50,324 nucleotides of DNA, from contig CANCFZ010000001.1 of NCBI GenBank assembly GCA_947377425.1, positions 1 to 50,324 of the forward strand. The letters are read 5' to 3'. Made by a program: the position numbers and the translations under genes. Origin of the DNA: Flavobacteriaceae bacterium (GTDB taxonomy: Bacteria; Bacteroidota; Bacteroidia; Flavobacteriales; Flavobacteriaceae). The notes beneath the pieces were generated by a model. It was not told the DNA's origin, made no database searches, and was given only the letters and a program-made list of their open reading frames with translations. Below, piece by piece: positions 1 to 8,562 of the stretch; within the stretch, counting starts at the first letter, position 1, and every line of letters begins with the position of its first letter.

Positions 1-119
1 TCTTTGTTCTCTATTTTAATGGAGCTTCCAATATCACTTTTAATGGTTATCAAGCTGAGAACGGTAACGATACATGTCCACAGTAAAGCAAGTAGGAAAT
101 ATGTTTTTTTATTAAGCAC
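1..119 (-). CDS. VanZ-like membrane protein, N-terminal fragment (runs off window)
   Basis: An open frame on the minus strand begins with GTG at 119-117 and runs off the left edge, giving about 39 residues. It starts VLNKKTYFLLALLWTCIVTV, a lysine-rich N-terminus followed by a hydrophobic segment. This resembles the first transmembrane helix of VanZ-like proteins, which to my memory often follow gcvH in flavobacteria. The GTG lies inside the last codons of gcvH, an 8-bp overlap, so the two genes are probably translationally coupled. The family call rests on one helix and on context, so it is tentative; that a gene starts here is more secure. Confidence 0.5.
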   Translation of the reverse strand, partial: MLNKKTYFLLALLWTCIVTVLSLITIKSDIGSSIKIENK

Positions 120-492
120 CGATTAAATTGCCATAAGCTTCGCTATCTAACAATTCATCCCATTGCGATACATCAGATACTTTTACCTTCACCATCCATC
201 CTGCTCCATAAGGATCAGAGTTTACGGTTTCTGGAGTACGCTCTAAACTGTCATTGAATTCAATGATTTCTCCAGCCATTGGCAAGAATAAATCAGATAC
301 AGTTTTTACAGCTTCTACAGTTCCAAAAACTTCGTCTTTGTCTAAAGTTTGGTCTAATGTTTCTACTTCTACATAAACGATATCACCAAGTTCGCTTTGT
401 GCAAAATCTGTAATTCCGATAGTTGCTACATCGCCATCCATAGAAATCCATTCGTGGTCTTTTGTGTATTTTAAATTAGTTGGTATGTTCAT
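112..492 (-). CDS. gcvH: Glycine cleavage system H protein
   Basis: This is the lipoyl carrier of the glycine cleavage system, which shuttles the aminomethyl group between the P, T and L proteins in the cytoplasm. The 126-residue length is normal for the family. The typical N-terminus (KYTKDHEWI) and the lipoylation loop GTVEAVKTVSDL are present, with Lys63 as the expected lipoyl attachment site, followed by PMAGEIIEFN. The ATG at 492 is preceded by a good -7 box at 518-525. The 3' end overlaps the start of the VanZ-like gene. The P and T protein genes are not in the window. Confident call. Confidence 0.97.
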   Translation of the reverse strand: MNIPTNLKYTKDHEWISMDGDVATIGITDFAQSELGDIVYVEVETLDQTLDKDEVFGTVEAVKTVSDLFLPMAGEIIEFNDSLERTPETVNSDPYGAGWMVKVKVSDVSQWDELLDSEAYGNLIGA

Positions 493-517
493 TTGTTTGT
501 TTGTTTTAAATTCGGGT

Positions 518-525
518 CAAATGTA
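518..525 (-). promoter_or_regulatory. -7 promoter box for gcvH
   Basis: Read on the minus strand the sequence is TACATTTG, an exact match to the Bacteroidota -7 consensus TAnnTTTG, 25 bp upstream of the gcvH start codon. No clear -33 TTG is visible at the usual spacing. The box suggests gcvH is transcribed separately from sprA, which ends at 570. Confidence 0.55.
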
Positions 526-569
526 TTGTTTATTCTTAAAATGTTAAAATGATTCTATTGTAATTTTCA

Positions 570-3500
570 TTAATTTCCAAAGTTATATCGCAGTGTAAAT
601 CCACCTCTGATATTGGTTAATGGAAATGATGTTGAAATAACGGCTTTAGAAAATGAATGGTCATAATATAAAATAGCAGTTAGGTTTTTACTGAATGAAT
701 AATCCGCAGTTAACTTAAACGACCATATATTTTGTCCGCCACCCAATTGATTGTTATTATAATCTAAATAACGAACAATGGTCTTGTTGTTTCTATAAGA
801 AAAATCAATTTTCAGGTTAATATCACTTTTAATAATTCCAGAAGGATTGTCTGCCATTTTAGTTGAGAAAATAACGTCTTTAAATCGGTATCCAGTTCCA
901 ATTACATATTCAATTCCTTTTACTTCGGTAAGCAAATTATTATCAAAACTTAAAGAAAGTGCTCTGTCTTTTTTCATTTCGGCAAGAATTTTAAACGAGC
1001 TCTTAGTTTCAAAATCCAATCTAATTAATGGGTTGAATTGTTCTACTAAATTGACATTTCCAATAATAGTGGCATTATAGAAATTACCATTAAGTGGATT
1101 AATTTCACCAGCATGTTGGTTGTAATCTAAATTAGAACGGAATGCATTAATAGTATAAGATGCTTTGTAAGCATGTTGAATAGAGAAACGTTTGAATTTA
1201 TCTTTAAAGAATTTGTAACGCATCAATCCAGTATACTTAATGTTCCAGTTAGGAATAGGAATATTTCTAAAAATTCCTAAAGAAGAACTTGAAGCATCAG
1301 AACCTGTATAAGCAGCCAAGAAAGCTGGCAACAATACTTCTTGATTGTTCTTGCCATATCCTTTAGGATACCCTTCAGCATTAATATTTAATGGGTCGTT
1401 AATATCAATTCCTCTTTGGGTAGCTAATCTATTGGCAACAATAAGTCGGTTATTTCTAAATTCATCAAAAGCTACCGAACCAAATTCGTCACTACTCTTG
1501 AAAGCTGTTTTAATTAAAACAGTAGAAATGGCAAAGTTTCCGGTGTTATAAGGTGATCTTGAATTATACTGTCCATTAGTTACATCATATTGCTCTGAGT
1601 AATTATCGGCATAGGTTCTGTTAGCACTCAAATCAATCTTAAAGTCAGGGAATACATCCATATTAGCAGTAAAATCTAAAGCTCTTGTAAGAACATGAGT
1701 ATAGTTTTGATTGAAGTTTGGATAGTTAGTCAACCAACCATTCTTAGCCGCTTCAAAACGAATATCATCTTGAGCTCCAAAGGCAAATCCTAAAGATGGT
1801 TTCGCCGTTCCAAAGAAACCAACACCTGGAATAAATCCTGGCAAAGCCGTTCCTTGATTTTCAGAATAATTTATCTGAATGTTTTTTACGCTTGTAATTA
1901 TACCTATTAAACCATCCACAAAAATATTAGAGTCTTTAGTTGGCACTGCTTTTACAGCACTCAACTTTTCTCCTGGTTTTGGTGGTCCAACTGGAGCAAC
2001 TTTAGCTGGTTTCTTTTGTTTAGAAAGTCCAATATACTTGTAAAAAGTTTCCATATTGAACGCTGAATTCAATTTATGAGAACCCGAATTTTGAATAGTA
2101 CTACCTAGGTTATATTCAATACCCGAATCAATTACTGATGACATTGCTAATGATGAATGTTGCCAACTATAATTTCCGGTATAGGTATAAGTTGATTTTA
2201 CAAAACTCAAAAATGGAAGTTTGGCAAGAGGCAACTCATAATTAAGAGTAATTTGTTGGTTGTGTTGATTTGGAGTACCAATATTCCAATAATCCGTCCA
2301 AACCGTATAGGAGTTATCAGGCGTATTGTCTTCTTTCATATAGTTTCTTACAATATTGTTGGATGTAGCAGTAAAATTAAGCTTCAATGCTTTTGTAAGA
2401 TTATAATTAAATCCATATTGATAATTAAACAAGAAGTTTCTTTGATACAAAGCTTCCAATCCGATACCCTCAACATCAACCAATCTAAACTGTTGTCTGT
2501 TGAATTGTCTTGTAATATTCGAGCTGAAAGAAACATTAGTTGGCACATAGTTAAAGTTAAAATCACTCAACATTTTCCAATAACTACTTTTCTTAAATAC
2601 TTTTACTTGTTTAAGTGGTTCAACCGGTTTTGGTTGAAAAGCAAAAGTATAATCGGCAGTAGTGCTAACTTTTTGGTCAACATAATTTTCTAATTCATAA
2701 GTATGTCTTTCCACTTGATTGAAAGTATAAGACAATGTTAGATTTTCTGGATCATAAAAATGTGGCTTTTGTTTTTCGCCGCGTTCCTTTTTAATACCAA
2801 TAAAGTTGATACTTTTTCTTTTGGTATAATCTATGGCTCTGTCTTTTAAATTTTTCTTAGCTGCAGCATCAGTTGTTACATCAATCAATTGTTTCAACTC
2901 AATATCTTGATTGAATGGATCGTATTTTGGTGTAATAAACTCTTCTCCGATAGAATAATTAAAAGGCAAATTAACATGATAGGTTTTAGGCAATAATTTA
3001 CCCAAACTCATGTTGGTAACAATGTTATACTGCAACACATCTTCTTTGCTGCGTTCATTTGGCCCTTGCTCTAAAGCTCCAAATCCTATAGTACTCATTT
3101 TACCTGTTGCAGAGACATTGGCAAAATCAGCTAGATTGGCATCCATACTACCCACGGCTGCCATACCACCTTTATTATCCATTTGAGCCAAACGAAGTTC
3201 GTTGAACCAAACTTCACCTTTAACACGTCTCGGGTTTAATGGATGTTGCGCTGTATTTAATTTGTTAGTATTATTTTTAACTCCAAGCATTAACATTCTA
3301 ACCAGTCCAAAGTTAGGATTTCCTCGAATACCCAAACGTAAATTAGGATCACCATCACCATCAGGTAAGCTAGTGTCATCATCTGGATAATAAATTTGAC
3401 CCGCTGCTGTATAAACATGAGTCATAGCAAGAATTTTCATTCGGGTTAAAAGCTCTAGTGAAATATCCAACATGTTGGCTTCTGGCCAAACACCTTCTCT

Positions 3501-6500
3501 TGAATTATCTCCAAACTGAGTTTTCTTTAAAGGTTTTTCAACTTGATAAAAGTTATCGGTAAAGTCACCACCAAAACGTACATATCCAGATATTTCATCA
3601 TCTTCAATTGAATTTGGATTGGTTGGAATTGCTTCAGCGTGCATGAACATTTTCAATCTTTTGTACTGACGCATATCAACACTAATATTTTTAAACACGG
3701 CTCTTGAATCGGCTGGTTCTAAACCATTATCTATTGTGCTTCCTATTTTTATTGATAACGATTGCTCGTTTTGAGGAATTAATGTGTTGTTATTATACAA
3801 TTGTTCTAACTCAACTCCTGGAGGCATCACATAATTAATAGGAGATCTTGTTCCATTTTCTTGAACGTTTACCGCTGCTGAATCATAATCGGTATCATCA
3901 TCTGTAGTATCTGTATCCGCTGGATCTAATGTGTTTTCATATTTTCTCCAATCACCACGTACCAAATCTAAGGCTCCAAAACGAAGTGTCATTTGGTCAC
4001 TAAATTTAGTCATGAACATTCTCATAAATCTAATAGAACGAAAATCGGAAATACTTCCAATAATATTTCTTGGTTGATTGATTGGAATTTTAAACTGAAT
4101 CCATTTAGCATGTCTTGTTTCTCCATTAGCAAGAGAAACTTGAGTTAACTGAATATTAGTAATGTAATTTTGTCCAACATTAAATTTTGTTTCATCAATA
4201 TCAACAGCATATTCATAATAAGCATTGATAGTACTCATGGTGTTATCTCTATTAATATCTTCAACATCAGGAACCGTAGTAGAACCTCTATTGGTATCAG
4301 TTACAGTTACAGGCGAGTTACCTTCGGTACCATTATAATATTTATATCTGTCAAAAACAGTTCCTGTTGTATTCAAGAAGTATTTATAATTATCTTCGGC
4401 AGGATCAGGAAAGGCTGCAAAAGCTGGAAACTTAGCCGCTTCTTGTCCGTCATTTAACCCATTATATCCTATATCTTGAGAAGTTCTATTGTCTTGATTA
4501 GAATCGAAAGCATAAATTAAAGATTGTGAAGCAGGGACATCTCCCCAAATTGGTTGTGGATTGACCACTACTTGATTATTTCCAACCCCATTTTCATAGA
4601 ATTTTCTACCATCTTGAAGAACATCCTCCGATATTTCACCTAAATTGAAATATACTTTTCCTTTATTGGTTGCAGATGGTGCAGCTCCAACTCCAGCAGG
4701 ACTATCAGGATCATAGAAAGGATCCATCATCCAAAACTGGATGTATTCAATATTGGATTGTTCAAAATTAGTCGAGTTTAATGCACGAACTATACCACCA
4801 AAATTATCTTGAGGATTAGGAATAGTGTTATCCGAAGCTGTTGCAGGATTGAAATTGTATGGACCACGTTCTTTTGGGAAAAACGTCAAATCTAACGTAT
4901 TAACGACTTGAGATTGTCCAGAAGCTATTACTGTTGCAGGATATAACTCCGAGCTATAAATTCTTCTGGTGCTATTGAACGACAAATCTTCGTCGGAAAT
5001 TCCGGATGGTCTTTGTGTATAAAAAATTGGATCAATACTATACCACGACAATTTGGCTCTTTTATAACCATAATCTAATGTCATTGCATTCCCTCCAAAA
5101 TCATTGTATTCTGTTGGAAAACCAAGAGTTGGCTTAATTGGCGTTGCTGATAAAAACCATGAATAAGGAGATTTTACATCGATATTGGTTTGAGAACCTT
5201 CAAAATCTTCTACATAAACGGTTGATTCACCATTGAATCTATCGGCTTTTGGAGTTCCCGGTTTTAGATAAGCAACTTCACCTCTAAAAGAAACATTAGA
5301 AGGAACATCGGTATCAATATTAGGAAGTTTATTTACCAATCGAGTTAAAAAAGGAACTTCAGAAGAGAAACTGGTATTTAAACCATAAATAGTATTGTTT
5401 ACAGATTCTTGACCATAGTTGGTTTTCTGAGTAAATGGACGTTCCGCCATTCTTAAATAAGTGGCTCCAACAAGGAATTTATCAGAGAATTTATGTTCTA
5501 CATTAATTCCATAAAAACGCTTGGTTTGTCTTCCAAAAGTAGAGTTGTTTTCAACCGAAACTTGAATTGGTGTATTAGAAGCCGTTAAAGCTGGATCAAG
5601 AATTTGAACTCTACCTGCTTGATAATTTACGGTATAATCTACACCTTCAACCAATTTTCTACCTCCAGCAGTAACTACTACCGAACCTTTTGGTACATTA
5701 AAAGCACCAATAGGAATTCCATCACCACCCGACGATTTGAATTTTCCTTTCAATTGGAATTTATTCTTTTGGCTGTCTTGTAATGCTTTTGCTTGTGTGC
5801 TTCTATACAACTCACGGAAGACATATTTAGACTGGTTAGGGTTGAATGTATTGGTTATCGGTGTTGGTTGCGTTGAATAATAATCTTCATAATAATTTTC
5901 AGTTGCATTGGTTCTTAATTTTTCAAACAAATACTTTCCAAATGGTTCAACAGAAGTAAAGATAATTCTACCATTTTGTTGATCAACAGTCATCCCTGGA
6001 ATAAAATCGAAGAAACCATCACCACCAGTTTGTGGGTCATTGTTATAATTCAATCTGTCTAATCCAAAAACTTTCATCAAAGGCGTATCGGCAACATCTG
6101 TTGGAAGTGGTGATGTTGTGGTAGCGGGTGTAATATAGTTTAACGGAGATGGATCGGTATATAAGATATTGAATTTAAAATCTTCTTTCTGCAATTGAAA
6201 ACCACTCGGAATTTGATAGATGTTTTTCATCATCAATCCCCAAATTGGTTTTTGAACATTGGTCAAACTACTTTTAAGCATTTTTAAAACCAACGATTGC
6301 GAAGTAGGAATTCCAGTAGCACTAACTTGAGTTGCCTCAACACCGTCTGTTCCAAACTCTCCAACTTGATAGACTTGATCGCCAATTGTATATTGATAAG
6401 CTACCGCTAAAACCTCGTCATTGGCTAATCGTTGTTGCAACGACACATATCCTAATTGCGTATTATAAGTAAACTCGTTCGGAAGTAATTTTCGGGCATT

Positions 6501-7913
6501 TTCAAGCTTCCCATAATCGGTTCCTTCATTAACAGGAACCGTATTATTAAACCCAATATTTGAAGTAACAATCGCTCTAATATTAGTATTCAACAACCCC
6601 GGATAATTAGGATTTGGTGGTGTTGCTGGTATTATTAAACCTGGATCGTATCTATTATTACTATTATTTGGTGGTGTATCTTTAGGAACTAAAAAGAAAT
6701 CATTGGGCAAACCAACATTAAGATCCCCAGCTGCAATTGCAACCACTTTATCATAATCTAGTTCACTAGATGTTGACAAATCAGTTAAACGCGATTCTCC
6801 TAAATCTTGAAGTGCTATAATATTTCTTAAATTATTACTAGTTGTACTTACACGATTTTGTTTATTGGTAATCCAAACCTCAACACGGGTAATTTGAACT
6901 CTACTATCAATTAACGGATAATTTCTTAAAGCATAATCGTATCTATTTTTGAAATATTGCGATAAGAAAAAGTGCCTGTCGGCATCATATTCTTGGGCAA
7001 ACATTTCAAAGTTTTGAACCGTTCCGCCACCTTGAGCAGTAACCGTTTTGGTTTGTGATTTTTGTTCTGCAAAAACTGCATTAACTGTAGTTTTTCCAAA
7101 TTGTAATTGTGTTTTAACACCAAACAAACTTTGTGCACCTCTTATTAATGAGCTATTAAGTGGCATGCTCACATTTCCAACTTCAATTTTTTTGATAATC
7201 GAATCGTCATTTCCAGAGGCCGTTGGGTCAAACGAAAGTTTTATAAGGTTTTGAAATGCAAAAGTAGATTGGGTATCATAATTGGCATTTACATTCAATC
7301 GAGTACCTACTTTTCCCATCAAACTCATGCTGATTCTTTGATTGAAATCAAAAGTGGTAGTAGATCTATTTCTTGGAGAAAATGATGGATTATCTTGTTT
7401 GGTATGTCTAAATCCTAAATCAATTTCGGCTGAACCTGTTGGTTTTACATCAATAGTATTGGATCCAAATATAGCTTCAAAGAAACTTGAATTGACATAA
7501 TATCTTGGAAGCAAATTTTTCTTTTTATCTAAACTGGCTGCTTTTTTACCATCAATGGCATCCGATTTGTCTTTGAAATAATTGTGCATCGATTCTTTAA
7601 GAACCAATCGTTCATATTCTTTTGGAGTAAGAATAATTGGATAATTAATATTAAATCCTTCAAATGTTTTGGTAAGAATATAGCGATCGGTTGCAGGATC
7701 ATAAGTATAGGCCTCAACAATGCTTTTTGGATTGTCAATTTTAATACTTCCGGTATTATATCCTGTAGAATCTGGTGTTTGAACCGGCGTTGTTGTTGGT
7801 GTAGGAGTTGGTGTAACTTGCGCAACAGACACTTGACCGACTAACATCATTAGTAAAATGAAGGTTAGTTTCTGCACCACTTTTGTGTATTTATTGTAAT
7901 GTGTTTCCAACAA
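570..7913 (-). CDS. sprA: Cell surface protein SprA (type IX secretion outer-membrane translocon)
   Basis: The 2447-residue protein matches SprA of gliding flavobacteria (Sov in Porphyromonas), the giant outer-membrane barrel through which the type IX secretion system exports adhesins and enzymes. Its size, proline/threonine-rich stretch after the signal peptide (TPTPTPTTTPVQTPD), long beta-rich body and barrel-like end (GGFTLRYNFGN) all fit. A hydrophobic signal segment spans about residues 15-31. The upstream codon in frame is the ruvA stop TAA, so translation must begin at or after 7913, where the first codons are TTG TTG. No ATG occurs before residue 22, so a TTG or an internal GTG start is likely. 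The gene abuts ruvA with no gap. Orthology is confident; the exact start is not. Confidence 0.95.
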   Translation of the reverse strand: MLETHYNKYTKVVQKLTFILLMMLVGQVSVAQVTPTPTPTTTPVQTPDSTGYNTGSIKIDNPKSIVEAYTYDPATDRYILTKTFEGFNINYPIILTPKEYERLVLKESMHNYFKDKSDAIDGKKAASLDKKKNLLPRYYVNSSFFEAIFGSNTIDVKPTGSAEIDLGFRHTKQDNPSFSPRNRSTTTFDFNQRISMSLMGKVGTRLNVNANYDTQSTFAFQNLIKLSFDPTASGNDDSIIKKIEVGNVSMPLNSSLIRGAQSLFGVKTQLQFGKTTVNAVFAEQKSQTKTVTAQGGGTVQNFEMFAQEYDADRHFFLSQYFKNRYDYALRNYPLIDSRVQITRVEVWITNKQNRVSTTSNNLRNIIALQDLGESRLTDLSTSSELDYDKVVAIAAGDLNVGLPNDFFLVPKDTPPNNSNNRYDPGLIIPATPPNPNYPGLLNTNIRAIVTSNIGFNNTVPVNEGTDYGKLENARKLLPNEFTYNTQLGYVSLQQRLANDEVLAVAYQYTIGDQVYQVGEFGTDGVEATQVSATGIPTSQSLVLKMLKSSLTNVQKPIWGLMMKNIYQIPSGFQLQKEDFKFNILYTDPSPLNYITPATTTSPLPTDVADTPLMKVFGLDRLNYNNDPQTGGDGFFDFIPGMTVDQQNGRIIFTSVEPFGKYLFEKLRTNATENYYEDYYSTQPTPITNTFNPNQSKYVFRELYRSTQAKALQDSQKNKFQLKGKFKSSGGDGIPIGAFNVPKGSVVVTAGGRKLVEGVDYTVNYQAGRVQILDPALTASNTPIQVSVENNSTFGRQTKRFYGINVEHKFSDKFLVGATYLRMAERPFTQKTNYGQESVNNTIYGLNTSFSSEVPFLTRLVNKLPNIDTDVPSNVSFRGEVAYLKPGTPKADRFNGESTVYVEDFEGSQTNIDVKSPYSWFLSATPIKPTLGFPTEYNDFGGNAMTLDYGYKRAKLSWYSIDPIFYTQRPSGISDEDLSFNSTRRIYSSELYPATVIASGQSQVVNTLDLTFFPKERGPYNFNPATASDNTIPNPQDNFGGIVRALNSTNFEQSNIEYIQFWMMDPFYDPDSPAGVGAAPSATNKGKVYFNLGEISEDVLQDGRKFYENGVGNNQVVVNPQPIWGDVPASQSLIYAFDSNQDNRTSQDIGYNGLNDGQEAAKFPAFAAFPDPAEDNYKYFLNTTGTVFDRYKYYNGTEGNSPVTVTDTNRGSTTVPDVEDINRDNTMSTINAYYEYAVDIDETKFNVGQNYITNIQLTQVSLANGETRHAKWIQFKIPINQPRNIIGSISDFRSIRFMRMFMTKFSDQMTLRFGALDLVRGDWRKYENTLDPADTDTTDDDTDYDSAAVNVQENGTRSPINYVMPPGVELEQLYNNNTLIPQNEQSLSIKIGSTIDNGLEPADSRAVFKNISVDMRQYKRLKMFMHAEAIPTNPNSIEDDEISGYVRFGGDFTDNFYQVEKPLKKTQFGDNSREGVWPEANMLDISLELLTRMKILAMTHVYTAAGQIYYPDDDTSLPDGDGDPNLRLGIRGNPNFGLVRMLMLGVKNNTNKLNTAQHPLNPRRVKGEVWFNELRLAQMDNKGGMAAVGSMDANLADFANVSATGKMSTIGFGALEQGPNERSKEDVLQYNIVTNMSLGKLLPKTYHVNLPFNYSIGEEFITPKYDPFNQDIELKQLIDVTTDAAAKKNLKDRAIDYTKRKSINFIGIKKERGEKQKPHFYDPENLTLSYTFNQVERHTYELENYVDQKVSTTADYTFAFQPKPVEPLKQVKVFKKSSYWKMLSDFNFNYVPTNVSFSSNITRQFNRQQFRLVDVEGIGLEALYQRNFLFNYQYGFNYNLTKALKLNFTATSNNIVRNYMKEDNTPDNSYTVWTDYWNIGTPNQHNQQITLNYELPLAKLPFLSFVKSTYTYTGNYSWQHSSLAMSSVIDSGIEYNLGSTIQNSGSHKLNSAFNMETFYKYIGLSKQKKPAKVAPVGPPKPGEKLSAVKAVPTKDSNIFVDGLIGIITSVKNIQINYSENQGTALPGFIPGVGFFGTAKPSLGFAFGAQDDIRFEAAKNGWLTNYPNFNQNYTHVLTRALDFTANMDVFPDFKIDLSANRTYADNYSEQYDVTNGQYNSRSPYNTGNFAISTVLIKTAFKSSDEFGSVAFDEFRNNRLIVANRLATQRGIDINDPLNINAEGYPKGYGKNNQEVLLPAFLAAYTGSDASSSSLGIFRNIPIPNWNIKYTGLMRYKFFKDKFKRFSIQHAYKASYTINAFRSNLDYNQHAGEINPLNGNFYNATIIGNVNLVEQFNPLIRLDFETKSSFKILAEMKKDRALSLSFDNNLLTEVKGIEYVIGTGYRFKDVIFSTKMADNPSGIIKSDINLKIDFSYRNNKTIVRYLDYNNNQLGGGQNIWSFKLTADYSFSKNLTAILYYDHSFSKAVISTSFPLTNIRGGFTLRYNFGN

Positions 7914-8495
7914 TTATAAATTTTTTAATGCTTGTTTAATAATTATTTCAACGGTGGCATCCGGATTTTGACTTATCACTTTATCTACTATTTTTTCGGA
8001 AGTTTTTCTAACAAAACCTAAAACCTCCAAAGCAGATAACGCTTCATCTCGATTTGTATTGTTTTGAGTAAGCGAAATTTCGTCTAAATCGTAAATTTTT
8101 AACACTTTATCCTTCAAATCAAGGATTGCTCGTTGGGCAGTTTTACTTCCAATTCCTTTGATAGACTGAATTGTTCCTACATCACCACTAGCCAAAGCTT
8201 GAATGATTTGTTTGGGTTCTATTGATGACAACATCGTTCTTGCAATTCCTGCTCCAATACCAGAAACGGTCAATAGCATTTTAAAAATTTCTTTTTCCGA
8301 TTTTTCTACAAATCCATACAACGAATGAGAATCTTCTTTGATTATCAAGTGGGTAAACAATTTTATAAAATCGGTTTTAGGCAATAACGAATAGGTATGC
8401 AAAGAAATATTAATATGATAACCAACACCATTGCAGTCTATTACAACTTCTGTTGGTGTTTTTTCAACTAATTTTCCTTGAATGTGTGCTATCAT
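7914..8495 (-). CDS. ruvA: Holliday junction branch migration protein RuvA
   Basis: RuvA binds Holliday junctions as a tetramer and recruits the RuvB motor during recombinational repair. The 193-residue length is normal. The N-terminal OB-fold begins MIAHIQGKLVEKTPTEVVID. Two helix-hairpin-helix motifs follow (VSGIGAGIARTMLSS and IKGIGSKTAQRAILDLKDK), and a C-terminal three-helix domain (ALSALEVLGFVRKTSEKIV) is present. The ATG at 8495 lies 19 bp below a -7 box at 8515-8522. The stop codon is immediately followed by the sprA start, so ruvA and sprA probably form one transcript. Confidence 0.97.
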   Translation of the reverse strand: MIAHIQGKLVEKTPTEVVIDCNGVGYHINISLHTYSLLPKTDFIKLFTHLIIKEDSHSLYGFVEKSEKEIFKMLLTVSGIGAGIARTMLSSIEPKQIIQALASGDVGTIQSIKGIGSKTAQRAILDLKDKVLKIYDLDEISLTQNNTNRDEALSALEVLGFVRKTSEKIVDKVISQNPDATVEIIIKQALKNL

Positions 8496-8514
8496 AATTT
8501 AACCTATGTAATTC

Positions 8515-8522
8515 CAAATATA
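8515..8522 (-). promoter_or_regulatory. -7 promoter box for ruvA-sprA
   Basis: The minus-strand sequence TATATTTG matches TAnnTTTG exactly and lies 19 bp upstream of the ruvA ATG, within the 67-bp gap that separates ruvA from the malic enzyme gene. No obvious -33 element is seen. Confidence 0.5.
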
Positions 8523-8562
8523 ACAAAAATCTTTAATTAGCATAACTATTGCCGATTTAATG

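Noticed and set aside
2253..2693. Plus-strand open frame of 146 codons within sprA, and similar frames opposite other large genes
   Set aside because: Antisense to a clearly conserved coding sequence, with low-complexity composition and no recognisable domain.
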